Shown: positions 25,691 through 33,559, counted from the first letter of the stretch. The stretch is 64,000 nucleotides of DNA from CAZTHM01 sp041946825 (GCA_041946825.1 JBHGBD010000006.1:62001-126000); one strand, 5' to 3'. Numbers and translations: made by a program. The notes: generated from the letters alone by a model not told the origin.

Positions 25691-25804
25691 CCGCGTGACG
25701 AAGGTCGATCCAAGTGTGGCGCTTAAGTACGAATGACAAGTGGCAAGTGGCGAGTGGCAAGTGACGATTTTCGATTTTCGAATTTCGAGTTTCGCTTCTC
25801 GGAT
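25691..25804. repeat. Composite repeat, right of vapBC, with 10 heptads
   Basis: Starts CCGCGTG, AAGGTCGATCC and GGCGCTTAAGTACGAA, then ten strict heptads (25735-25804): GACAAGT, GGCAAGT, GGCGAGT, GGCAAGT, GACGATT, TTCGATT, TTCGAAT, TTCGAGT, TTCGCTT, CTCGGAT. It is a shorter direct copy of 24742-24935. The change from a GGCAAGT to a TTCGAGT word happens within the run without losing register. Confidence 0.85.
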
Positions 25805-25830
25805 TTCGCCCCCGAAGAATCGACGGCGGG

Positions 25831-27186
25831 TCAGTCTTCCGGCGGGGTCTGCAAGGCGCTGGCGGCTTGGATTCCGGTGACGAGTTCGGGGACGATTCCA
25901 AGCTGGAGATAGATCGGGCGGATGATCTTGCGGATCATGGTCAACTGACCGGCAAACCATCCCGCGCCGATCACCGCCAGCGCGCCGCCCAGGGCAAGGG
26001 TCCAGGGGGCGCCGATGCGGTTGGCGGCCGCTCCTGCCAGGAGACTTCCAAAGGGGGCCATGCCCATGACCGCCATCGAGTAGAAGCTCATCACGCGGCC
26101 CCGCTTGTCTTCGTCGACGATCGTCTGCAGGATGGTGTTGCTGGCCGCCAATTGACGCATTATGCCGAATCCCGCCGCCGTGATCAGGAGCAAGGAAAGC
26201 CACAGCGAACGCGAGAGCCCGAAGCCCACCAGGGCCGCTCCGAACAGGCCGGCGGAAACCGCCATCAGCCTGCCCAGTCCCAACACGGATTTCCGCATGG
26301 CCAAGGTCACGGTGCCCACCAGCGCCCCGATCCCCGAGGCTGCCATGAGGAAGCCCAGCGTGTGAGGGCCGCCGTGGAGGACACTGGCCGCCACGACGGG
26401 CATCAGCACGGTGTAAGGCATTCCAACCAGACTGACCAGCGCGAGGAGAAAGAGAATGGCGCGGATGGGGGCGAAACTCCATGCGTAGCTCCACCCCTCT
26501 CGCAATTCGTGCCACACTTCGCGCCCGGCGCGCCGCTCTTGCGCCGATGTGATGCGCATGGCGAGAAGTGAGGCAACTACGGCCACGTAACTGATGCCGT
26601 CAATCAGAAAGCAATAACCTTCCCCGGCGGCGGCAATCAGGACGCCGGCCAGCGACGGGCCGACCAGACGCGAGCCGTTCACCATCGAGGAGTTCAGAGC
26701 GATGGCATTGGCCAGGTCCTCGCGCGCTTCTACCATCTGAATGACGAACGCCTGGCGGGCCGGCATGTCGAAGGCGTTGATCACGCCTTGAAATACGCTC
26801 AGGCCGATGATGTCCCAGACCGTGATCCGCCCCGTCAGCGCCAGGGCCGCCAGCCAGAACGATTGCACCATGGAAAGGATCTGCGTGACCACCAGGACGC
26901 GGTGACGGTTCCAGCGATCCACCCAGACGCCGGCGAACGGGCCGAGTAGAAACGCCGGAATCTGCCCCGAAAAGCCCACGACGCCCAGCAGGAAGGCGGA
27001 ATTCGTGAGCCGATAAACCAGCCAGGCCGTGGCCACGCGCGTCATCCACGTGCCGATGAGCGAGACGCTTTGGCCGCCGAAAAACAGGCGGTAGTTGCGA
27101 TGGCCGAGCGCGCGCACCGCGAATTTCCAGCCGGCGCGCGGCCTCGCAATTTCCGTCTCAGCAGATGTCCTTTCCTGGTCCGCCAC
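25831..27186 (-). CDS. MFS exporter, DHA3/EntS-like
   Basis: The 451-residue protein has 12 spans and features of the MFS_3 (enterobactin exporter-like/DHA3) group: ALGHRNYRLFFGGQSVSLIGTW at the start (shown as landmark), TWMTRVATAWLVY, GPFAGVWVDRWNRHRVLV in the first loop and PARQAFVIQMV. Such proteins export siderophores, macrolides or other drugs by proton antiport. GTG at 27186 is the start, with GAGGGGT upstream. It is read leftwards toward the right-hand composite repeat; vapBC follows on the same strand. Confidence 0.85.
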   Translation of the reverse strand: MADQERTSAETEIARPRAGWKFAVRALGHRNYRLFFGGQSVSLIGTWMTRVATAWLVYRLTNSAFLLGVVGFSGQIPAFLLGPFAGVWVDRWNRHRVLVVTQILSMVQSFWLAALALTGRITVWDIIGLSVFQGVINAFDMPARQAFVIQMVEAREDLANAIALNSSMVNGSRLVGPSLAGVLIAAAGEGYCFLIDGISYVAVVASLLAMRITSAQERRAGREVWHELREGWSYAWSFAPIRAILFLLALVSLVGMPYTVLMPVVAASVLHGGPHTLGFLMAASGIGALVGTVTLAMRKSVLGLGRLMAVSAGLFGAALVGFGLSRSLWLSLLLITAAGFGIMRQLAASNTILQTIVDEDKRGRVMSFYSMAVMGMAPFGSLLAGAAANRIGAPWTLALGGALAVIGAGWFAGQLTMIRKIIRPIYLQLGIVPELVTGIQAASALQTPPED

Positions 27187-27326
27187 CCTTGTACCCCTCA
27201 GCCAACCACCAAATTCTAATCTAGCATGCGCGCGCTCCGCGGCAAATGCGGCGGCCGGCGGCCAAGAGTTCCATGGGGGAAAGAAGATTGGCCAGCGGCT
27301 AATGCCACAATTCCCATTCCGCCAGG

Positions 27327-27395
27327 CGAGTTTCGAGTTTCGGAATGGACCGTCCGATCAATCGATCGCCCGATGATCCGATGGCTCGATTTCGG
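27327..27395. repeat. Heptads followed by six octads, GATNNNYC type
   Basis: Three CGAGTTT-type heptads (27327-27347) are followed by octads GACCGTCC, GATCAATC, GATCGCCC, GATGATCC, GATGGCTC, GATTTCGG (27348-27395). The array ends exactly at the stop codon of the DUF1003 gene (27396-27398, minus strand). GATCGCCC and GATGGCTC recur at 49294-49349. Confidence 0.85.
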
Positions 27396-28163
27396 TCACG
27401 CCCCGTTTCCGTCTCCGCCGGGCGACGCTGGCACTTCGGTCGAAGCAGCCAGCGGGGGGCGCAAATGGCTCTCCAGATGCTTCTGCATCAACTCCATCAC
27501 CTCGAGCTGACGCTGCTGCATCTGCCAGAGTTCGTGCCACTGCTTGTAGCGAAGTGAGTCGAGCTTGTCGTGCAGGTCGCGGATTTCCATCTCCGCCATC
27601 AAATTGATTTCGTAATCGTGCTGGGCGTGCAGGCGGTCTTTGTCTGACTGGCGGTTCTGGCTCATCATGATGATGGGCGCCTGAATCGCCGCCAGCGTCG
27701 AAAGCACCAGGTTGAGGAGAATGAAGGGATAGGGATCGAAAGGCTTGTGGAGAATCAGCGGCAGCGAGTTGATGAACATCCAGGTGAGCAGGACGCCGGC
27801 GAAAAGCAGGATGAACGTCCAACTCCCGCCGAACTGCGCCACGCGGTCGGCGACGCGATCGCCCAGCGACATTTTCTCTTCGTACTCCTCGTTGACTTCT
27901 TTGCTGACGCGCCCGCGCCGCGCGATTTTGCTGACCAGGTTGCGCTCCATCTCGCTGATCTTCTGATACTCGTCTTCGAGGTAGCCGAGGAATTTCTTGG
28001 CGCGATATTTCTCGCGGCACTGCGGGCAGACGCCGCGCTTGGCGTCCCACTGCGGGTGCTCCTGCTCGATCAGCTTCACCAGCCCTTCTTCCAGCTTTTG
28101 CGGATTGACCAGATGCCGCGTCTCGACAGACACACCACACACCGAACAAGTCGCCTTCGCCAT
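27396..28163 (-). CDS. DUF1003 membrane protein with N-terminal zinc ribbon
   Basis: The 255-residue protein begins with a two-CxxC zinc ribbon (CSVCGVSV and CPQCREKY). The DUF1003 core follows: GDRVADRVAQFGGSWTFI, two membrane spans with WMFINSL and PYPFILLNLVLST, then QAPIIMMSQNRQ. A coiled-coil tail (ELWQMQQRQLEVMELMQKHL) comes last. The family is widespread in bacteria with unknown biochemical role, and it sits in the inner membrane. GGAGGCGAAAATT precedes the ATG. The stop codon abuts an octad array. Confidence 0.9.
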   Translation of the reverse strand: MAKATCSVCGVSVETRHLVNPQKLEEGLVKLIEQEHPQWDAKRGVCPQCREKYRAKKFLGYLEDEYQKISEMERNLVSKIARRGRVSKEVNEEYEEKMSLGDRVADRVAQFGGSWTFILLFAGVLLTWMFINSLPLILHKPFDPYPFILLNLVLSTLAAIQAPIIMMSQNRQSDKDRLHAQHDYEINLMAEMEIRDLHDKLDSLRYKQWHELWQMQQRQLEVMELMQKHLESHLRPPLAASTEVPASPGGDGNGA

Positions 28164-28792
28164 AATTTTCGCCTCCGATGCCCTGATGCCCGTTGAGGAG
28201 ATCTTACCACGGGCGGGCAGGAGCGGGGGCCTCTACTGCTTTCCTAACCCGCGGCGCCTGCCGGGAGCCCGCCCGGTTGTGCAGTTGCTTGCAGTGAAAC
28301 AGTTGTATTGCAAGGCCCTCGGTCGTCCGGAAGGGTGCCTGCGCCACGTGCCATCTATCTATCACAAAACTAACCGATTAGGTCAGTCCGCGCTTCCCTT
28401 AACTTTCTAGTCTACACGTTTAGTTAACGACATAGGCAACAATTCCATGCCAGAGGTGGCGGCAAGAGTTCTTGCTTCTCGCCAAACCGTTCGTGCGTTG
28501 GGGACAGGGATGGGCTAGAATCCACCGCGCCTCCGCCACGCGAGTGGGCCACGTGACGCGGCTCGACCGAGACAAGGCCCGCTTGTCAGCCCGGCTCGCG
28601 CCGGGTGGCCTCGGCGCTGGGGTAACGACGCAGGCAGGAGGGGGCACTCTTCCGAGAAGCGCCATGCCACCGGGACAGGCAAGCAGGAAGTGCCCGTCCG
28701 AAGCCGGCAGACATTCAAGCCGGCAAGCCCGCTGGCTCCTCATGGCGCCTTCCAGGAGTTGACTTTATTACGGGAAAAGGAGACGAAAGTTT
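28164..28792. other. 629-base region without a supported gene
   Basis: Short open frames on both strands (about 28420-28762) have amino-acid compositions typical of GC-rich noise. The left half contains an AT-rich patch near 28360-28440 with TAACCGATTAGGT and CGTTTAGTTAACG words, unusual for the window. The right half is GC-rich with several short inverted repeats. TTGACTTTATTACGGG lies just before the small gene at 28793. No tRNA, RNase P, tmRNA or SRP signature was found. It could be a decayed mobile fragment or an unrecognised RNA. Confidence 0.4.
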
Positions 28793-28990
28793 ATGAGGCG
28801 CCCATCACCTTCAGTCGAGGCACAGATCCGGCATGCCTTCGGATTGTTACTGGAGATTCGTAACCAGCCCGAAGCCCCGAGCCTCCTGGCCAAAGCCATC
28901 GCTTTTCTGAAGATGCTGATGGAGGGGGGAAGCAGACAGGCCCCACCCATCGTGATTTCTGTTCAAGCCGTGCGCATCCGCGACCTCTGA
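28793..28990 (+). CDS. Small hypothetical protein
   Basis: The 65-residue open frame is preceded by a good Shine-Dalgarno (AAAAGGAGAC, 10 bases before ATG 28793). It encodes a basic N-terminus, an amphipathic helix (HAFGLLLEIRNQP, LLAKAIAFLKMLM) and a short beta tail (PPIVISVQAVRIRDL). No family is recognised. It converges with the XRE regulator gene 22 bases away and may belong to the same accessory segment. It is accepted mainly on the ribosome-binding site and plausible composition. Confidence 0.45.
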   Translation: MRRPSPSVEAQIRHAFGLLLEIRNQPEAPSLLAKAIAFLKMLMEGGSRQAPPIVISVQAVRIRDL

Positions 28991-29012
28991 GCCTAGATCG
29001 AGCTCCTCGACT

Positions 29013-29528
29013 TTAAGCTGGCGTCGAGGCTCCCGGACCCTCCCCCGTCTTGGCGGGGGCAGCCGCCATCCCCTTCTCACGCTGCAGCTCGCGGACGAGG
29101 TCTTCCAAAATGCGCAGTTGCTCGTTCCGACGCGCCACCGTAGCCTCCAACTTGGCCACCTGGCGGCGGAGACTGGCATTCTGCCGGCGCAGCAGCACGA
29201 GATTCTCGTTGGGGAAGGTTGGGGCCAGCGCCGCGGCGCGGCCACCCGGCCCGCCCACTTTCTTCCCGATTCCGGGTTGTCCGGTCGCCAAAGGCGCAAT
29301 GGTCGCCTGCACCTGCTTGATCAGGGCATCGAGTTCCTTGCGCTCCGCTCCCGGCGGGCAAAGCTGGCGCAACGCGATCAGTCGGGCCAGGTCAGGATTA
29401 TTCCGTCCGCGCTCCCAGTGCTGGATGGCGCCTTTCGTGGCGTTCAGGAGGCGCGATAAGGCCTCCTGGCTTACTTCCAGCTTCTGGCGGACCCGGCGGA
29501 TGACTTTCGCAGCAGTTAATTCAGCCAT
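29013..29528 (-). CDS. XRE-type transcription regulator with C-terminal coiled coil
   Basis: The 171-residue protein has an N-terminal helix-turn-helix (VIRRVRQKLEVSQEALSRLL, then ATKGAIQHWERGRNNPD; residues 8-48), the HigA/Xre pattern. A Gly/Pro-rich linker leads to a coiled coil (about 108-152: LLRRQNASLRRQVAKLEATV), which should make it a dimer or higher oligomer. It has a strong promoter (TTGAAT-17-TATAAT) with a 17-base inverted repeat in the spacer, so autorepression is likely. It may regulate the rightward genes at 30126-30920. Confidence 0.85.
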   Translation of the reverse strand: MAELTAAKVIRRVRQKLEVSQEALSRLLNATKGAIQHWERGRNNPDLARLIALRQLCPPGAERKELDALIKQVQATIAPLATGQPGIGKKVGGPGGRAAALAPTFPNENLVLLRRQNASLRRQVAKLEATVARRNEQLRILEDLVRELQREKGMAAAPAKTGEGPGASTPA

Positions 29529-29568
29529 GATATCGACCCTCTCTTTTTTCGACTTGACACCTGCTATG

Positions 29569-29597
29569 ATTATAGCCTATATTCTAGGCTCATTCAA
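29569..29597 (-). promoter_or_regulatory. Promoter with operator-like inverted repeat for the XRE gene
   Basis: Minus strand TTGAAT (29597-29592), 17-base spacer, perfect TATAAT (29574-29569). The spacer holds AGCCTA-TATTC-TAGGCT (29574-29590), exact 6-bp arms. On the plus strand TTGACA (29554-29559) with TATATT (29578-29583, 18-base spacer) forms an overlapping, divergent promoter. A single bound dimer could control both. Confidence 0.6.
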
Positions 29598-30125
29598 GCG
29601 GAGAGGCCAGCCGACTACCACGCTTTCCGAAGGTCTGGCCTCGGCCTCGCCCCATCCGGCCCCGACTCCGGGGGAGTTTGGCGGTGGCGGCGGAGGCTTT
29701 CTTCAGTCTGGCAAGCGGAGCGGAGAGTTCCGCAGCAGAATCTGCCACTCATCTTCCAGCGCATTCTGCGCGCGTTTTGGGGCCTTTGTCAACACCCCAG
29801 AAGACGGTGTGGGAAAGATAGTTACTGTATATGAACTGGCCTTTCTCGCCAACGCTCGACTACCCGGCGCTTTCATGGCGACCCTCTTATCGGCGGGGCG
29901 CGCGGCGAAGATTAGCGCTTTCCGCATACGGCTCAAGCCTAAGGCGGCAGCCTAGCGGCGGTTGGCGCGAACCCGAAGCGCACGCATGGAAACGCCAGGC
30001 TACTGACCTTGACTCCCGCCACCTTCCCCGCCGTTCCCTGGTGAGAGGTGGGTTCATCACCCTATTCATCCCGCCCCGTCTTTTTGGCTGTCGCTATCAT
30101 TATCCTTCCAAAGGAGTCATCCCTC
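29598..30125. other. 528-base region without a supported gene
   Basis: Open frames exist on both strands (for example 29703-29936 on the minus strand, containing YTVTIFPTPSSGVLTKAPKR), but none has a convincing start signal or family pattern. The region includes a Gly-codon-rich stretch near 29680 and an AT-rich patch near 29815-29835. The overlapping divergent promoter at 29554-29583 points into it. CCAAAGGAGTC at the right end is the ribosome-binding site of the next gene. Confidence 0.4.
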
Positions 30126-30542
30126 ATGTCTCAATCCTCCGATTTTTCTGATCCCGGGAAGCCCATTCCCGATACTGGCGTCGAGAATCCCGCCCCGAAG
30201 TCTGACGCGGACCCGACCCGGTGTGGCCGCTCCAACGCGTTTCCAACCAGGCAGATAGACTCTCGAACTTCTACGCCTCCCTCGACTCCCGAAGATGCAC
30301 GGCGCTGCGAAGAAAAGGGCTGCATCTTTCCCGTGGCCGGCCCGGGAAGACACCGCTGCCTCAACCACGACCGCGCGGAGAACGAGCCCGAGCACTTCGA
30401 GTGTTCTCAGCCCACGGTTTTGATGCTGGACCAGGCGAGGTTCGGTCTGCCGGATCCCGAAACGGAGCCGGACGATTCGCGTTTCCGCGACCGGCGGCGT
30501 GAGATGACGGAGCGTGAAGCCTTTTTCGAGGAGGCCGCCTAG
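30126..30542 (+). CDS. Hypothetical protein with a Cys/His cluster
   Basis: The 138-residue protein starts at ATG 30126 behind AAAGGAG; the longer frame from 30048 lacks such a site. The first 60 residues are Ser/Pro/Asp-rich and probably disordered. Residues about 60-80 have C-x4-C-x11-C-x2-H spacing (RCEEKGCIFPV...RHRCLNH), which looks like a small zinc knuckle. The C-terminus is highly charged (RFRDRRREMTEREAFFEEA). Family not recognised. It is followed by an excisionase-like HTH gene and may form a pair with it. Confidence 0.65.
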   Translation: MSQSSDFSDPGKPIPDTGVENPAPKSDADPTRCGRSNAFPTRQIDSRTSTPPSTPEDARRCEEKGCIFPVAGPGRHRCLNHDRAENEPEHFECSQPTVLMLDQARFGLPDPETEPDDSRFRDRRREMTEREAFFEEAA

Positions 30543-30653
30543 CTCCGGCGTTGGCGGTGGGCCCGCACGTTACCGGGGCGCGGCCGGCGTAGCCAGCCAA
30601 GCCCTGGCAGTCAACACCCTCGAAGGGGGAACCGATGTTCCCCGGAGAAACCC

Positions 30654-30920
30654 ATGAAACGACTTCTACCAGCTCCACACCGCGCCATCTCGCGGACAGA
30701 CCCTACGTCCCCGCGGCCGGACGAGCCCCTGATGCTTTCGCCGCAAACCGCGCTGCGCATCTTGCGACGGCGCACGGGCGGGAAAATCTCCCGCCCCACG
30801 TTTTATCGCTGGCTGACCAGCGGAGCTCTCACCTCCATCCGCGTTGGGTACCACATCTACATCCCCTGGTTCGCGATGGAGGACTTCATCAAGCGATGTC
30901 TGAAAGGCGAACGCGTGTGA
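30654..30920 (+). CDS. Excisionase-like helix-turn-helix protein
   Basis: The 88-residue protein has a winged-helix HTH_17/excisionase pattern in its C-terminal two thirds (LSPQTALRILRRRTGGKISR, then TFYRWLTSGALTSIRVGYHIYIP and FIKRCLKG). These small proteins bind DNA near attachment sites or act as regulators. No integrase gene is in the window, so it may be the survivor of a lost element or a plain regulator. Start at 30654 has GGAGA upstream; an internal ATG at 30732 begins exactly at the HTH and is an alternative. Confidence 0.7.
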   Translation: MKRLLPAPHRAISRTDPTSPRPDEPLMLSPQTALRILRRRTGGKISRPTFYRWLTSGALTSIRVGYHIYIPWFAMEDFIKRCLKGERV

Positions 30921-31017
30921 CGCGGGGGACACAACCTCACTCTCCGCTTCACGGCGTCACGTCGCCGTGCCACAATGGAAAGCGGCGGGCAAGAAGCCGA
31001 CGCGCGCCGCGGAGCTC

Positions 31018-31518
31018 ATGAGAAACTCGAAACCCAAGAAGGCTGGCCACCCCTGGTGGAAACGCGTGCGCCGTTGGGGACGCTACATTTATCTCCGCCT
31101 GGTCCGCCAGAACGACACTCCTGACAAAGTGGCGAGAGGAGTGGGGCTGGGCGTTTTTATCGGGATTTTCCCGACTTTCGGCGTGGGCACGATCCTCGCC
31201 ATCTTCATCGCTTCCTGGGCAAAGTGGAACCGCGCCTCCGCGGTCCTGGGTACCTTCATCATGAATCCGCTCCTCAATCCTTTCTTCATGTCGCTGAGCG
31301 TGCTGGTAGGAAACCTCTTCGTGCCGGCGGGCTCGCGCATTACGGTGGAAATGTTCCGCAACGGAAAGCTCTGGCACGGTTTTCTGCACGCGATTCCCAC
31401 CTATATGCTGGGGAACTTTCTGGTTTCCACTTTCTTCGCCCTGCTCGCCTATGGGCTGACCCTGGAAGCCGTCAGGGAGTACCAGCGCCGGCGCGCGGCC
31501 CGCGCCGCGGCATCCTAG
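31018..31518 (+). CDS. DUF2062 membrane protein
   Basis: The 166-residue protein has the DUF2062 core: TPDKVARGVGLGVFIGIFPT, GVGTILAIFIASWAKWNRAS, GTFIMNPLLNPFF and a C-terminal span. Family members are small inner-membrane proteins, sometimes fused to glycosyltransferases, with no known reaction. ATG 31018 has GGAG at a good distance and is preferred to GTG 30967, which lacks a ribosome-binding site. It converges with the heavy-metal-associated gene. Confidence 0.85.
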   Translation: MRNSKPKKAGHPWWKRVRRWGRYIYLRLVRQNDTPDKVARGVGLGVFIGIFPTFGVGTILAIFIASWAKWNRASAVLGTFIMNPLLNPFFMSLSVLVGNLFVPAGSRITVEMFRNGKLWHGFLHAIPTYMLGNFLVSTFFALLAYGLTLEAVREYQRRRAARAAAS

Positions 31519-31596
31519 CCGCCGCTGGTCTCACGCCGCAACTCTGAAAAAATATGAGTAGTCGCGGCCGGGGCAAGAGCCGCGCTGGTTGCAGGT

Positions 31597-31962
31597 TCAA
31601 TGGACCGCTGAATCCTGGGGAACGACCTTGAAGCCGGAATCGGCGATGATCTTCGTGAAGTGGGATGGGTCCACCATGGCGGGATCGTAATCCAAGACCG
31701 CCTGCTTATCCTGAAAGCTCACCTCGGCGCGCTTCACTCCCGGAATCTCCCGCAGAGTGTTCTGCAGCCCGGCCGCGCACATCAAGCAGTCCATGCCATC
31801 TATCTTCAGGATCAGGCGCGCGACGGGGCGACTCCGGCCCGCAGGCGCAGGAGCCTGTGCGCTCGGCTGACTCATTCGATTTCGAAAGACCGCGGCCACA
31901 CCGAGGATCGCCACAAGGGCCACTGCAAGAATCAGGAAATTACGGCGTAGAGGATTTACCAT
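31597..31962 (-). CDS. Membrane-anchored heavy-metal-associated (HMA) domain protein
   Basis: The 121-residue protein has one N-terminal membrane span (residues 9-26), a short Pro-rich linker and an HMA ferredoxin-like domain with GMDCLMCAAG, so Cys59 and Cys62 would bind Cu(I), Hg(II) or a similar ion. The rest (LREIPGVKRAEVSFQDKQAV, then IIADSGFKV) fits MerP/CopZ-like folds. Tethering to the membrane, with the domain probably outside the cytosol, suggests metal delivery or sensing. It is divergent from the decaheme cytochrome operon; a metal-maturation link is only a guess. Confidence 0.85.
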   Translation of the reverse strand: MVNPLRRNFLILAVALVAILGVAAVFRNRMSQPSAQAPAPAGRSRPVARLILKIDGMDCLMCAAGLQNTLREIPGVKRAEVSFQDKQAVLDYDPAMVDPSHFTKIIADSGFKVVPQDSAVH

Positions 31963-32497
31963 CGCAACCTCACTCTCCCTCAGCTCATTTTACGGCGCAA
32001 TGACCCGTCAGGCATCGCCAATCGCCAGAACCCTGCGAATCAACAGTCGTCAGGTGTTTTGACGGAACCAAGGATCAATGAAGGATTCCGCAAAGCACAT
32101 GGGCAGGCAGACATTGGTGCGAAATGTCGCGCACCCAAAGCGATGGGTGTGCGTTTTATTTGCGGTTCCTGGAACTGGGATACAAAATCTGCCATCTGTC
32201 AATTCTTGGTATAGAATACCCCGCTGCCCCCACTTGGCACCTTTGGAGGTTCAGACTCTAACCGAATGGCCCGGACGAGCCCGGGAAACAGACTTTTTGT
32301 CACTTCTGCACCTCGTACCTGCCCTGTGGAATCCCACTCGTCGCTGCCTAGCCACAAGAACACTCACGTCCAAACGGGCGAGGACCTGCCTTGTGGCCAA
32401 AAAGAGGGTCGGACAAAATGGAGCATGGCATGCTTAAGGAGTACCGGGGATCTGTGAACTTGGACCGCAACTATCGCGCAGCGTGCGGGAGAACCTT
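31963..32497. other. 535-base upstream region of the decaheme cytochrome operon
   Basis: No gene is supported. It holds an intrinsic terminator on the plus strand (32128-32160), a candidate promoter CTGCCA (32189-32194)-17-TAGAAT (32212-32217) whose -10 overlaps a perfect GGTAT-AGA-ATACC palindrome (32208-32220), and a long-range stem GCCACAAG (32351-32358)/CTTGTGGC (32390-32397). If that promoter is right, the cytochrome mRNA has a leader of about 270 bases. GGGAGAACCTT precedes the cytochrome start. Confidence 0.45.
32128..32160 (+). terminator. Intrinsic terminator before the decaheme operon
   Basis: CGCGCACCCA (32128-32137) pairs with TGGGTGTGCG (32144-32153) in a 10-bp stem with one G-U pair and a 6-base loop, followed by TTTTATTT. 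It would stop rightward transcription entering from the DUF2062/HMA side. Confidence 0.7.
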
Positions 32498-33559
32498 ATG
32501 AAAAAACTCATCGTTAAGTTCGGGTCGCGGCTCCAATTGGCAGGGTTTGTGGCGGTCGCGACTCTGAGTTCGGGCCTCGTCATGGCACAGCGACAACCGG
32601 CCGCGACAGAGCCTTCGTCGGTGGCCTGGAAAGCGCCCGTTGAGGGCACTGCCGCCGACTATATTGGAGAAGAAACCTGCGCGGGGTGCCATGCCGACCA
32701 AGCCAGGCAATTTGCCAAGACGGTCCACGCGCACGCCGCGGTTGAGGGTGTGAATTACGGAACCGGCTGCGAATCCTGTCACGGGCCCGGCAAGGCTCAC
32801 GCCGAACACCAAATGGAAGCGGGAGGAGATGCCGCCAAGCTCGAGGCCGGCAAGAAGCTTATCTACGGCTTCCACGGCAAGCCTGAGGAGAACGCCGCGC
32901 GTTGTCTGGCGTGCCACAGGACCAGCCGGGACCAGGATCTCTTCAATCGCTCCGAGCACAAGCTGCAGGGAGTCTCTTGCGACCAGTGCCATTCGGCGCA
33001 CCTGCTGGAGCGCACGTCGAAGCGTGAGCGCGCGGTGACATCGGTCGCTCAGTCCACATTCTTTTCAGTTCCGAAACTCACCGAGGAAAACCGCTGGCTG
33101 AGCCAGAGCCTGTTGCGGAAGACGCAGCCGGACCTCTGCTTTACCTGCCATCGCACCATCCAGGCGCAATTCGCCCTGCCCACGCACCACCGCGTCCCGG
33201 AAGGCTTCATCAAATGCACGGATTGCCATAATGCTCACGGCACGCTGCAGCGGCCGCTCCTGAAAAAGTCCAACTGGGAAGCCTGCGTGGCCTGCCACGC
33301 CGAGAAGCGCGGGCCCTTTGTCTTTGAGCACGCGGCGGTCAAGGTGGAAGGCTGCACGATCTGCCACACGCCACATGGAAGTGTGACGCGCAATCTTCTC
33401 ACCCGGCGCGAGGATCGTTTTACGTGCCTGGAGTGCCACGTCGATCCGCATGCCGCCAACGTCCCGCATGGCCGCCTGGGCTTCCAGACGCGCGGCGAAT
33501 GCGTGCGGTGCCACGTGATGGTCCACGGGTCGAACGTCAGCGAATTCTTCCTGCAGTAG
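32498..33559 (+). CDS. MtrA/DmsE-type decaheme c-type cytochrome
   Basis: The 353-residue protein has a signal peptide (residues 1-30, ending VMAQ) and ten CxxCH heme motifs: CAGCH, CESCH, CLACH, CDQCH, CFTCH, CTDCH, CVACH, CTICH, CLECH, CVRCH. Ten hemes in about 330 residues, immediately followed by an MtrB-type barrel, is the pattern of MtrA/PioA/DmsE: a periplasmic heme wire inserted into an outer-membrane porin to carry electrons across the outer membrane. Direction (out to minerals, or in from Fe(II)) is not readable. No outer-surface MtrC/OmcA-type cytochrome follows. ATG 32498 is chosen for its GGGAG site; GTG 32483 is an alternative. The barrel gene starts 10 bases after the stop. Confidence 0.9.
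   Translation: MKKLIVKFGSRLQLAGFVAVATLSSGLVMAQRQPAATEPSSVAWKAPVEGTAADYIGEETCAGCHADQARQFAKTVHAHAAVEGVNYGTGCESCHGPGKAHAEHQMEAGGDAAKLEAGKKLIYGFHGKPEENAARCLACHRTSRDQDLFNRSEHKLQGVSCDQCHSAHLLERTSKRERAVTSVAQSTFFSVPKLTEENRWLSQSLLRKTQPDLCFTCHRTIQAQFALPTHHRVPEGFIKCTDCHNAHGTLQRPLLKKSNWEACVACHAEKRGPFVFEHAAVKVEGCTICHTPHGSVTRNLLTRREDRFTCLECHVDPHAANVPHGRLGFQTRGECVRCHVMVHGSNVSEFFLQ

Noticed and set aside
25619..26515. Long minus-strand frame upstream of vapB
   Set aside because: It is the shadow of the MFS exporter joined to the AbrB gene through the repeat region.
28420..28762. Opposed frames of about 100 codons in the 28.4-28.8 kb gap
   Set aside because: Both strands are open by composition alone; no ribosome-binding site or pattern.
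29703..29936. 77-codon minus-strand frame with YTVTIFPTPSS
   Set aside because: Possible but unsupported: no start signal and no family recognised; left as non-coding.
29530..29955. Rightward open frame through the XRE upstream region
   Set aside because: It begins within the antisense of the XRE gene, has no ribosome-binding site and a Gly-repeat artefact composition.
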